A DNA stretch of 64,000 bases. Origin: an uncultured Coriobacteriaceae bacterium. Lineage in GTDB: Bacteria; Actinomycetota; Coriobacteriia; Coriobacteriales; Atopobiaceae. The stretch covers positions 18,531-82,530 of the forward strand of contig CADBYM010000012.1 in NCBI GenBank assembly GCA_902798915.1. Direction: 5' to 3'. How positions within the stretch are numbered: the stretch's first letter is position 1; every line of letters starts with the position of its first letter. A program made the position numbers and the translations under genes. Positions 51,571-60,202 of this stretch are shown here, piece by piece. A model generated the notes under the pieces. That model saw only the letters and a list, made by a program, of their open reading frames with translations, was not told where the DNA came from and ran no database searches.

Positions 51571-52327
51571 AGACCTCAGCGACCACGAGTACGAGGAAGG
51601 CCTGAACGAGGCCAGCTCGAGCGAGGACGTCGCGGACGAGTCCGCGCAGGACGATGACCTCGGCTTCAACATCTATGAGGCAGAAGGCCGCGACGGCCTC
51701 TTCGACGGAGACCAAGGTGACCTTCCTGCCGAGGCACGCTACGCGCTCACGCGCCTCGTGCGCGACCGCTACATCTCCGACGAGGTCGGCGGCAGATATC
51801 GGCTTTCCACGTATTCGCTCATCCTCAACTACCGGGAAGACATTCAACGAAACCTCAACAACCTTTGTCTAACCCTCAACCTCAACGAGAAGTATAGGGT
51901 TGCTTGGGCCTCAACCGCACCCTTCGACGGCAACATGCCGGGCGTCGTGCTCAAGCGAGGGTCCGTACAGAAGCGCGACGTCACCCTGCTCCTCATCACA
52001 CTGCGCATTGCAGCCCAGAACGCCGAGCTCGAGGGAAGGACCCGCTGGTACATAGACCGCGAGGACATCGACAGCGCCTTCGTGACGCTCTCTCCCTATG
52101 CCCGCGAGGGCAACGCGGCGCTCGTGCAGCAGCGCATCAACGCCGCCGTCACCGAAGCATGCACCTGCGGCTACCTCGAGCGCTCGGGGACCTCCGGCGA
52201 ACGGTACCGCATCCTGCCCATCGTCCCCGCCATGCTCACGCTCGAGCGCGCCCAGGAGCTCATCGCACAGCTCACCGAGCTCGTGCCGGCCCAATCCGCG
52301 GAGGGCGGTGCCGACGATGCCCGCTAA
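51563..52327 (+). CDS. jetB: Wadjet component JetB (DUF4194, KITE-like)
   Basis: 254 residues. An acidic, disordered N-terminus (~1-60) is followed by paired winged-helix domains typical of MksE/DUF4194: ARYALTRLVRDRYI, SYSLILNYREDIQ-type helices, and DVTLLLITLRIA. It bridges the kleisin and the ATPase. The ATG at 51563 lies inside the end of jetA. The Glu/Asp-rich tail at the N-terminus is longer than in many homologues. Confidence 0.87.
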   Translation: MAEDLSDHEYEEGLNEASSSEDVADESAQDDDLGFNIYEAEGRDGLFDGDQGDLPAEARYALTRLVRDRYISDEVGGRYRLSTYSLILNYREDIQRNLNNLCLTLNLNEKYRVAWASTAPFDGNMPGVVLKRGSVQKRDVTLLLITLRIAAQNAELEGRTRWYIDREDIDSAFVTLSPYAREGNAALVQQRINAAVTEACTCGYLERSGTSGERYRILPIVPAMLTLERAQELIAQLTELVPAQSAEGGADDAR

Positions 52328-55300
52328 CATGCTCCTCCTCTCGAACCAGTGGCGGCTGTGCCGCATCCAGCTCGTCAACTGGGGCACCTTCGACGGATAT
52401 CACGACCTGCCCATCTGCGCCCACGACGGCGAGGGCGCGGCATCGGTGGTGTGCATAACGGGCAAGTCCGGCACCGGCAAGTCCACGCTCTTCGACGCCG
52501 GCACCGTGCTCATGATGCCCTACGGCCGCACCCTCAACGCCGCCTCCAACCTCGCGCGTGGCGGCTCCCCCCGCGCCGTGCGCACCTACGTCAAGGGCAT
52601 GCTCGACACCGTCACCGACAACCGCGGTCGCACCAAGGGCAAGTTCCTGCGCGACGACTCGGCCCTCATCTGGTCGGCCATCGTGCACACCTGGGAGGAC
52701 ACCTCCGGCGCGCTCTTCTCGGCGGCGCACTTCTTCCAGCTGAGGCCGGGGAGCGTGGAGAACGACCTGGACCACACCTTCGTGACGGCGCCGGGGCACC
52801 TCAACCCCCTCTCGCTGCAGCCCTACGCCACGGGAAGGTTTCGCGCGCGCGACGTACGCGCCGTCTATCCTGACTGCACGGTGTACGACGGCTCCGGGCG
52901 GTTCTTCCAGGCCATCTACTCCACCCTAGGCATCGGCGAGGGCGGCAACGGGTCCAACGCCATGAAGCTCCTCTACCGCATCCAGTCGGGCATCCCGATG
53001 ACGAATGTGGACGACCTCTTCAAGGAGCTGGTGCTCGACCCGCCGCGCACCTTCGAGCTCGCGCAGTCCGCCATCGACTGCTACGACGATGCGCAGACCG
53101 TATGGGTAAAGATTGACGAGGCCCGACGAAAGCGCACCATGCTCGAGGGCATCGACGAGTTGCACGCCCGCATGCAGGAGGCGATGCAGCAGGACCGGCT
53201 CGTCTCGTCGCTCGCCCACACCGCACAGGACGGCCCCTTCCGACTGTGGCTCGAGCGGCATCGGCTGCAGATGGCGCAAGACGAACTCGTCAGCCAACAG
53301 GCGTCGCTCTCCCGAACCCGAGACGAGCACGCGCGCAAGGTCGAGGACAAGCGGCGCCTCGGCGCGGAGCTGGTCCAGATCCAGCAGAGCATCTTCGAGC
53401 ACGGCGGCGGCGCCCTGCAGAGGCTGCACGCCGACCTCGAGGAGAGCCAGGCGCGCGCGGCCACCGTGGGGCGCAGGCGCGCCAACCTCAAGCAGACCTT
53501 GGACGAGGCCGGCAAGGACCTGCCCGAGAGCCGCGAGGACTGGGACGCACTCCTCGACTGGTCGGACGATCGGTCCGCCAACGCCCCGCGGGAGCGGGCG
53601 CAGATGCAGGACGAAATCGACGATTTGGGCGCCAAGCTTATCCACGCACGCGAGCGCATTGCCGGCATCCAACGCGACCTCGCATACTACAAGGAGCATC
53701 GCACCTGCATAACCCCAGCGATGGCGCACGCCCGCGACCTCATGGCACAGGCGGCGGGACTCGACCCCACCGACATCCCCTTCGCAGCCGAGCTCATGGA
53801 CGTTCCGCGCGAGCAGGAGCTGTGGCGCACGGCCGTCAACATCTCGCTCGTGCACATCGCCGACCGCATCCTGGTGGACAAGGGCATCGAGCGCTCGTTC
53901 CGCCGCGCCATCGACGGGCTGGGAACGCAGCTCGGCCGACGGTATCACTTCGACTTCGTGGACCTCGACGAGGACTGCCCCGCCACCCCAAGGGCCGGTC
54001 ACGTGTCCTCCAAGGTCATCTACCGCGAGGACTCCCCCTTCGTGCCGTACGTTCGCAACCTCGTGTGCAACTCCACCGACCACCTGTGCGTGGACACCGT
54101 CGGCCAGCTCATGGGCGGTGGCGCCCGCATCACCCCCTCGGGCCAGGAGCGCGTGGGAAACCGCGGCGCCATCGGTCACAACAAGAACACGCTCATCATC
54201 GGCTTTGCCAACGACATGCTCATCGCGGACTGCGAGGCCGAGCTCGAGGACGCGCGAGGCGAGGCCCAGGAGCTGGGTCGGAGCCGCTCGACCGCAACGA
54301 GGCGTCGCGACGTCCTTGACGCCGAGCTGCGCGCGTCGCGCGAGGTCTCGGGCCTCACGTGGGACGAGCTCGATGCGCGCGGCATCGCTGCCCGCATCGC
54401 CCACATTCGCGCAGAGCTCGACCGCCTCGAGCACGATGACGAGCTCCAGGCACTGCATCGCATGCACGAGCAGAAGCAGGAGGAGGCCGACAGGGCGACG
54501 GCCGCGTGCGACCGCCTGCGACAGGCCATGGACGAGCTCGAGAACGACACGAAGGCGCTCGCGCTTCTCATCGACCAGACGCGCGTCTTCGTGCGGGGCG
54601 TCGAGCAGACGGGCACCGTCGTCACCGACGAGCAGGAACGCCTGGCACAGAGTTCCGTCGCCCAGACCGAGGCCACCCTCGCCGACCGCACCACCATCGT
54701 GCGCAGCTTCGACCAGGTGGCGGCCCGGGCACGCGCCTACCTCACCGACCTGCAGAGAAGCCAACACGACCTGGCCGACCAGCAGCGGCAACGCCTCGAG
54801 GCGACCTTCCGCAACTACCACGCCATCTTCATGCCCGACGACACGGAGCACGGCGTCGACCTGGAGGAATACCCCTACTACCACGCGATTCTTCGCGACC
54901 TGGTGCAACAGCGGCTCGACGAGCCGGAGTCGGAGTGGGAGGCCTCCATGCTGCGCGACGTGGCCCAGCACCTCTCGCAGCTGCAGAACGGCTTCGAGAT
55001 CGAGGAGCGCGCCATCGGCGAACGACTCAACCCGGTGAACCAGATTCTCGGGCAGTTCGCCTTCGGCGAGCGCCGAAGCCACCTGAGCGTCGTCGCCGAG
55101 CGGCGCACGCTCTCTGACGTCCGCCAGTTCCGTCGTCGGCTCCGCAGGCTCACGGCGCTCTCCACCGCCTACGACTTCGAGGGCGGCGAGGAGGAGATCC
55201 ACCACGAGCACCGCAGCCTCGGCAAATTCGTGGACCTGCTGCGACAGGACCTCGCGACTACGGGCAAGAACGCCCGCCACTACCTCGACACGCGCCACGG

Positions 55301-55769
55301 TGTGCACATCGTCGCGCACGAGACGCCCACCGACGGGCGGCAGGACGGCACGGACGAGGTGGTCGTCTACGACTCCATCAACGGAAAGAGCGGCGGGCAG
55401 TACCAAGAGCTCGTGGCCTTCATTCTTGGGGCAGCCCTTCTGTACTGCCTGGGCTACAACTCGGCGACGATGCCATCCTATGCGCCAGTCTACCTGGACG
55501 AGGCCTTCATCAAGGCAGACTCCGAGCACACGCGACGCGCGCTTGGGGCGCTGAGCGGCCTGGGCTTCCAGGTGGTGATCGCGGTTCCGGATGGCAAGGT
55601 CGAGGCGGTGGCGCCTCTCGCCTCCCAGATTCTTAGCCTCACCAAGGATCCGCGCACGGGCATCACCCAGACCCACTCGATTCTGCGCGACTGGCAGGCG
55701 CGCGGCACCGACGGCAAGAGCGCCGAGAACGGCGCATACGGCCTCCAGGACGCGCGATGGCTGGACTGA
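52317..55769 (+). CDS. jetC: Wadjet component JetC (SMC-like ATPase)
   Basis: 1150 residues. Walker A GKSGTGKST lies near residue 48, a long coiled-coil region broken by a hinge-like part spans ~280-900, and near the C-terminus are the signature-like NGKSGGQYQEL and Walker B PVYLDEAFIKAD (~1058). This is the MksB-type motor that extrudes DNA. The ATG at 52317 overlaps jetB by 11 bp; ATG 52329 is an alternative. The ADRILVDKG and YHFDFVDLDEDC segments belong to the conserved central domain. Confidence 0.9.
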   Translation: MPANMLLLSNQWRLCRIQLVNWGTFDGYHDLPICAHDGEGAASVVCITGKSGTGKSTLFDAGTVLMMPYGRTLNAASNLARGGSPRAVRTYVKGMLDTVTDNRGRTKGKFLRDDSALIWSAIVHTWEDTSGALFSAAHFFQLRPGSVENDLDHTFVTAPGHLNPLSLQPYATGRFRARDVRAVYPDCTVYDGSGRFFQAIYSTLGIGEGGNGSNAMKLLYRIQSGIPMTNVDDLFKELVLDPPRTFELAQSAIDCYDDAQTVWVKIDEARRKRTMLEGIDELHARMQEAMQQDRLVSSLAHTAQDGPFRLWLERHRLQMAQDELVSQQASLSRTRDEHARKVEDKRRLGAELVQIQQSIFEHGGGALQRLHADLEESQARAATVGRRRANLKQTLDEAGKDLPESREDWDALLDWSDDRSANAPRERAQMQDEIDDLGAKLIHARERIAGIQRDLAYYKEHRTCITPAMAHARDLMAQAAGLDPTDIPFAAELMDVPREQELWRTAVNISLVHIADRILVDKGIERSFRRAIDGLGTQLGRRYHFDFVDLDEDCPATPRAGHVSSKVIYREDSPFVPYVRNLVCNSTDHLCVDTVGQLMGGGARITPSGQERVGNRGAIGHNKNTLIIGFANDMLIADCEAELEDARGEAQELGRSRSTATRRRDVLDAELRASREVSGLTWDELDARGIAARIAHIRAELDRLEHDDELQALHRMHEQKQEEADRATAACDRLRQAMDELENDTKALALLIDQTRVFVRGVEQTGTVVTDEQERLAQSSVAQTEATLADRTTIVRSFDQVAARARAYLTDLQRSQHDLADQQRQRLEATFRNYHAIFMPDDTEHGVDLEEYPYYHAILRDLVQQRLDEPESEWEASMLRDVAQHLSQLQNGFEIEERAIGERLNPVNQILGQFAFGERRSHLSVVAERRTLSDVRQFRRRLRRLTALSTAYDFEGGEEEIHHEHRSLGKFVDLLRQDLATTGKNARHYLDTRHGVHIVAHETPTDGRQDGTDEVVVYDSINGKSGGQYQELVAFILGAALLYCLGYNSATMPSYAPVYLDEAFIKADSEHTRRALGALSGLGFQVVIAVPDGKVEAVAPLASQILSLTKDPRTGITQTHSILRDWQARGTDGKSAENGAYGLQDARWLD

Positions 55770-56923
55770 AGACCGAGTCCGACATCCGGCGCGCGCTCTC
55801 GCGCAGGCTCTCCCAGTGCTTTGCCGCGGAGGCGGCGGGCATCTGCGTGGAATGGCCCTTCGTCTTGGCGCTCGGCCATCCCTCGCGCGCGGCGCTGCTC
55901 GCCGGCCTGGGCGAGCTTGACATCCTCACACAGACGCTACGCGCCTGGGACCAAGAGCTCGGGACGACCACGACCTACGCCATGCGCGACGCGGGCGGGC
56001 CGAAGCGCGTGCCCACGCACCTCACCGTCCCCTCCGCCGACGTCGCCGCACGCATCGCCGAGCCGCGCAAGGGCGAGCCATGGAAGCGCGTGCTTGACCG
56101 CGCGCGGAGCCGGGCCCACACCGTGCATGCGCAGTTTCCGCAGCTTGGCGCACCAGTCGTAGCCCGTGTCCTCAAGGCGCTGGACGGCTGTGACGACCTC
56201 GAGTGCGAACAGGTGCTGAGCGCAGGGGCGTGGTTCTCTGCACACGACGCACGCGGGCTCACCCTACGGCAGGTTCCGATACCCGGCATCGACTCCAAGT
56301 GGCTCGACAACAGACGCCGGCGCGACCTCGTGTGCCTCCTCGCGAACAAGGACGAGCTCGGTCTCGTGAGCTGGGAGCCCTCGGTACAGCTCGCCTACCT
56401 CGACCCGGAGCATCTCGCGCGCGGTGGCAGGCGCTACGACAGCTGGGTGCGCGGCGACGTCATCTCCGTCGCCTACGCGCCCGAGCTCGTCATCATCGTG
56501 GAGAACAAGGACACCTATCGCTGCTTCCCGCAGGTCAAGCGCGCCATCTGCGTGTTTGGCTCGGGATTTGCCGGACCCGCCATCGTCTGCGAGCTGCCTT
56601 GGGTGCGCGACGCCGACGAGGTCGTCTACTGGGGCGACCTCGACGCCGACGGGTTCGAGATACTCAACGCCTACCGTGCGGCAGGGCTCGCGTGCCGCAG
56701 CATCCTCATGGACGTGTCCACGCTCGAGCGGTTCGGACGCTACGGGACCAACGTCGAGAAGGACCACAAGACGCGCATCCACCGTCAGCGCAAAGAGCTC
56801 GCGCTCCTCCACGCGGACGAGCGTGCCGCCTACGAGCTCATCACCGACCCCGCCTACGCCGGGAACCGGCGCCTCGAGCAAGAGCGCATACCCCTCTCTG
56901 AGGCGCACGCGGCACTGCGATGA
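55757..56923 (+). CDS. jetD: Wadjet nuclease JetD (DUF3322/DUF2220, TOPRIM)
   Basis: 388 residues. The N-terminal arm domain (DUF3322) has the conserved pattern KRVPTHLTVPS and LDGCDDLE. The TOPRIM domain (DUF2220) carries VENKDTYRCFP (~246, metal-binding Glu) and YWGDLDADGFEIL (~292, DxD). It makes the double-strand cut in captured circular DNA. It overlaps jetC by 13 bp. All four Wadjet genes are intact, so the system is likely functional. Confidence 0.9.
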   Translation: MAGLKTESDIRRALSRRLSQCFAAEAAGICVEWPFVLALGHPSRAALLAGLGELDILTQTLRAWDQELGTTTTYAMRDAGGPKRVPTHLTVPSADVAARIAEPRKGEPWKRVLDRARSRAHTVHAQFPQLGAPVVARVLKALDGCDDLECEQVLSAGAWFSAHDARGLTLRQVPIPGIDSKWLDNRRRRDLVCLLANKDELGLVSWEPSVQLAYLDPEHLARGGRRYDSWVRGDVISVAYAPELVIIVENKDTYRCFPQVKRAICVFGSGFAGPAIVCELPWVRDADEVVYWGDLDADGFEILNAYRAAGLACRSILMDVSTLERFGRYGTNVEKDHKTRIHRQRKELALLHADERAAYELITDPAYAGNRRLEQERIPLSEAHAALR

Positions 56924-57108
56924 GTCGCGGGACCGGTATGGGCCACAGGGCACTCCGGCCCGAGTCGCGCAGCATCTGATGGGTGCGCCGTCGACGAGCA
57001 TCCCCATGCGGCCCGCGGGGACCATCCGGCATCGATATGCGATACCATGGTCTTGATGTGGTCGGCACGCAGGAACCCGCGGTTCCATCACCTTGGGGAG
57101 GAGTCATC

Positions 57109-58053
57109 ATGCATTGCCCGCATTGTGGTCGCGTCATATCCAACGACTCGGAGTTCTGTACCGTCTGCGGCAAGCGCATCGCGCCGGAGCCAGAAGAGGC
57201 GAAGGAGATCGGGAAGTCGGTCGAGGAGCCGGGGCAGTCCGCCGAGGTCGAGCCGACATTGCCCGAAGCGCCCGTTGCCAAGGAATCAACGGCAACCAAG
57301 GTGTCGAGCATCATCATCTTCATCTGCGGCATAATCGGCCTCATCTTCAGCCTCATCAGATTCGTGGGCACCGTACGGAGTTGTGCGCAACCGCGGGAAC
57401 GGACGCAGGTCGTCGACACCAAGACCGACTCGGGAGGTGACGACACCACCGGTGGCGACGCCTCGGGTGACGACAGCACCACCGGTGGCGATGATACCTC
57501 AGAGATAGTCACCACCTCCTTCGTCCCCTCGGCAGGCCCCCTCAACGAGCTCGACGCGCAAGGCAACATCAAGGCGCGGACGCTCCTCTTCTACAACGGC
57601 GGACTCATCTCGAACTTCCTCAAGAACAGCGGCTACGTGCAAGTGAGTCACGAGGGCGGCATCGTGTGGACGGATCGCGACGAGAAGTGCACATTGACCA
57701 CCTATCGAGGCGAAGATGGGCACGTCGCGACCAAGGACGAGTTCGAGCGCATGCAGGACAACCTCGGCGCCGGAGCGTGCACGTGGGTCTCGCTGCGCGT
57801 CTCGGGCTACCGCAGCGTCGTCGACGCGCTCGAGGCGTCCGAGCTCTCCATCCCAGAGTGCACCATCTACTCGAACAGACAGGCATACGGCATCGCAGAG
57901 AGCCTCTACGGCAAGTTCTTCCTTACGGCAAGCGTCGAGGACGACGGCATGGTTTGCATCCAGATCTTCAACAAGTTGGCCATCGAGGCAGGTGCGATGG
58001 CCGAATACGGGACCACCATCGAAGAGGTCTACGAGGGCTTCGTCAACGGATAG
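57109..58053 (+). CDS. Zinc-ribbon single-span membrane protein
   Basis: 314 residues. An N-terminal zinc ribbon (MHCPHCGRVISNDSEFCTVCG, Cys 3, 6, 17, 20), an acidic linker, one membrane helix (~66-88), a Thr/Gly/Asp-rich spacer (GGDDTTGGDASGDDS), and a C-terminal extracytoplasmic domain of ~170 residues with IVWTDRDEKCTLTTY. The architecture occurs commonly in Actinobacteria and Firmicutes, but the role is unknown. The ATG at 57109 follows GGGGAGGAGTCATC. The 185 bp before it hold nothing except a G/C-rich dyad. Confidence 0.8.
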   Translation: MHCPHCGRVISNDSEFCTVCGKRIAPEPEEAKEIGKSVEEPGQSAEVEPTLPEAPVAKESTATKVSSIIIFICGIIGLIFSLIRFVGTVRSCAQPRERTQVVDTKTDSGGDDTTGGDASGDDSTTGGDDTSEIVTTSFVPSAGPLNELDAQGNIKARTLLFYNGGLISNFLKNSGYVQVSHEGGIVWTDRDEKCTLTTYRGEDGHVATKDEFERMQDNLGAGACTWVSLRVSGYRSVVDALEASELSIPECTIYSNRQAYGIAESLYGKFFLTASVEDDGMVCIQIFNKLAIEAGAMAEYGTTIEEVYEGFVNG

Positions 58054-58142
58054 CGTTCGGTGCGATCGCGTCGGCCGCAGGTCAGGGAGAAGGCTGATGG
58101 GCGGACCCGGCGGCCAGGACGGCAAGAGATGCTCCCTTCCCG

Positions 58143-58865
58143 CTACGAAATACCCTCCACAATGGCCTCCGCCGTCGCATGCCACTGCTCCTCGGGCGAG
58201 ATGGTAGCAACACCGTCGCCGTCCTGCGCACCGTAGCTGCCGAACTGCGCGTGGTTGGCGCCTTCGATGACGCGCACGACGAAGGTCTCGGGAGCATAGA
58301 CGCGCGCCGACTCGACCCTCTCCGAATCGATGACGCCATCCCGCGTTCCCAGCACCTGGACCTCGACAGAGTCCTCATCGAGTCTCTCGTTTGGATAGGA
58401 CGCACAGAGCACCGTGCCCCGCACCACTTCGGGATGGTCTGCGGCAAACCCCGCCGCCGCCACACCGCCCAACGAATGGCCGCCCACATACCAGGTCTCG
58501 TAATCGCAGTCGTGCTTCTCCATCACGCGCAAAGCGGCCCCCGAATCGAACAAGGCGAAGTTGAGCGGCATTCTTACCAGGCACGCATCCACACCTTCCT
58601 GCGCGAGAAGGTGCAGCAAGGGGGCGTATGCGCTGGCCTCCACCTTGGCCCCAGGATAGAACACCAACGCCGTCGTGGTCGAGGGGCCATCGAAGCGCCA
58701 ACCGTACTCGGTCTCCTCCACCGTCACACCACCCCCCGACTCCAATGCCTCGAGCGCCGTGGCATCCGCCCGATAATAGTCCGAGAAGTACGCCGCGCCG
58801 ACGAGCATGAGCAACGCCATCACGCCCAGGACGACCAACGGCCATTTTTGGCGCTTGGTTCTCAT
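58143..58865 (-). CDS. Membrane-anchored or exported alpha/beta hydrolase
   Basis: 240 residues. An N-terminal membrane anchor (~9-31) is followed by an alpha/beta-hydrolase domain with the nucleophile elbow GGHSLGGV (Ser ~128), an acidic residue in GTRDGVID, and a His in EGANHAQFG. This matches the YdeN/DUF-type putative esterase group. The start at 58865 (MRTKRQKWP) has GGGAG upstream. It converges with the zinc-ribbon gene; no clear terminator is seen in the 90 bp between them. Confidence 0.82.
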   Translation of the reverse strand: MRTKRQKWPLVVLGVMALLMLVGAAYFSDYYRADATALEALESGGGVTVEETEYGWRFDGPSTTTALVFYPGAKVEASAYAPLLHLLAQEGVDACLVRMPLNFALFDSGAALRVMEKHDCDYETWYVGGHSLGGVAAAGFAADHPEVVRGTVLCASYPNERLDEDSVEVQVLGTRDGVIDSERVESARVYAPETFVVRVIEGANHAQFGSYGAQDGDGVATISPEEQWHATAEAIVEGIS

Positions 58866-59055
58866 CGCACTCCCACCATCTCCCCCATCATGGCGCCGCA
58901 ACGCCCTACGTACGTGCATCGACAGCCAGCCACAAAACCATCCCGTAAGAAGTACTGATGGTATCAGTTTGAGCAGGCCGCACTACGGGGACAGGAAAAA
59001 ACGGCTCGCACGTGAGTAAGCAATCATGGCAACCCGCGAGGGGAACCTTCCCTTT

Positions 59056-59082
59056 GGCGTCTGCCTATAGTGGGCAGACGCC
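59056..59082. terminator. Hairpin with 10-bp perfect stem
   Basis: GGCGTCTGCC (59056-59065) and GGCAGACGCC (59073-59082) with a 7-nt loop, immediately before the large palindrome. There is no U-tract on either side. Confidence 0.4.
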
Positions 59083-59088
59083 CATCGT

Positions 59089-59151
59089 CCGGATGCTTGA
59101 GGGTTTGTCTAACCCTCAAGTTGAGGGTTAGACAAACCCTCAAGCATCCGG
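59089..59151. repeat. Near-perfect 63-bp palindrome
   Basis: Two 31-bp arms (59089-59119 and 59121-59151) are exact reverse complements around a single central G. Each arm contains a smaller inverted repeat TTGAGGGTT...AACCCTCAA, so the nonamer occurs four times. AACCCTCAA recurs once more near 59190. No reading frame overlaps it. Confidence 0.9.
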
Positions 59152-59159
59152 TACTTTTT

Positions 59160-60202
59160 GTAGGGAAAGTCGGGTAATTGGGGTATCTCAACCCTCAATC
59201 ATAGGCCCCTGACCCACGGTTTTCTCGTGCAAAACCCCCCTTCGAGAAGCGCAATTCGCCACACACGGAACATTAACTATGCAACTACATGCCACGTGCT
59301 GAAGCGTTCTCTTGAGGTCCCGCGACAGTGACCCACGAGGGGCGCACGGACGTGGTTTTACCCTTCCCCGGACATGGATTCGGTGCAATTTGAGGTCATT
59401 TTTGACGTGTGCCAGGACACTTCGAAGAGAGGAAAATGGGCCGACTTTTGGGTCCTGCTTGTTGCCTCTGGAGGTCAACTCTTTGGAACGCTCGACCACC
59501 TTTGCCTAGGTCTGCATAACTTTTGGAGAGCCCCAAAAGGAACTCGGAATCATGGGCGATGGTTCGCCCACCGCAACGGTTCGAAACGCCAACGGGACGC
59601 ACACGAGGCACACACGACCCAGTTCCAGGAAGTGTCAATATGCATACACGCGCGTGACCACAAGAGACGTCAGAAGGAGGGAAATCAGGCACACCGAGAG
59701 CCGCCCGACACACATGCGATGACGACCCATTGGCGCCAGATCCGAGAAGTTCCAAGCACCGATATTGAAGATGAGCCCACTCTCGCCTGCCTCCATAAAC
59801 ATACATCATTAAATCATTTGACTGACCACGCACTGGCGAGCACCGCGATGCGACGACCCTACGATAGGTAAATCCGACACCTCGTGAGCGTGTAATGCGA
59901 TTGAAGCAAGAAAACGTATAGCACGCATCGCCCGCATGGGCACGAACACGTGCTACAAGGCCCTGTATCCGAGCTGGCATCGCATGGGTTTGAGCGTTAC
60001 GCTGGCATTTCGTGGGGTAATTGGAGCAACTCCAGAATCGTTAATCATTCTGAATGCCATTGCAAAAAAATACTGCGTTAGCCCCCTGTCTGCCCATGTG
60101 CGTAGTCCCCATCCTGTATAATACGTTCGTCTTATTGTCGTGACGCATTGCACCTCAGACGAAGCACCAACGTGGATGCGCCACAGAGAGAAAGGAGTAC
60201 GT
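59160..60202. other. Non-coding region before the YDG-repeat gene
   Basis: About 1 kb without a convincing gene. Open frames present lack ribosome-binding sites and have unlikely composition. A perfect TATAAT at 60117-60122 is a probable -10 box for the downstream gene (81 bp before its ATG). The stretch 59290-59560 has uneven composition and several short dyads; I could not assign an RNA family. Confidence 0.5.

Noticed and set aside
52926..55676. 916-codon minus-strand frame opposite jetC
   Set aside because: Shadow of a high-GC coiled-coil gene; no domain and no start signal.
59396..59980. 194-codon minus-strand open frame in the non-coding region
   Set aside because: No ribosome-binding site, Cys/Arg/Ser-rich random-looking composition, no internal motif.
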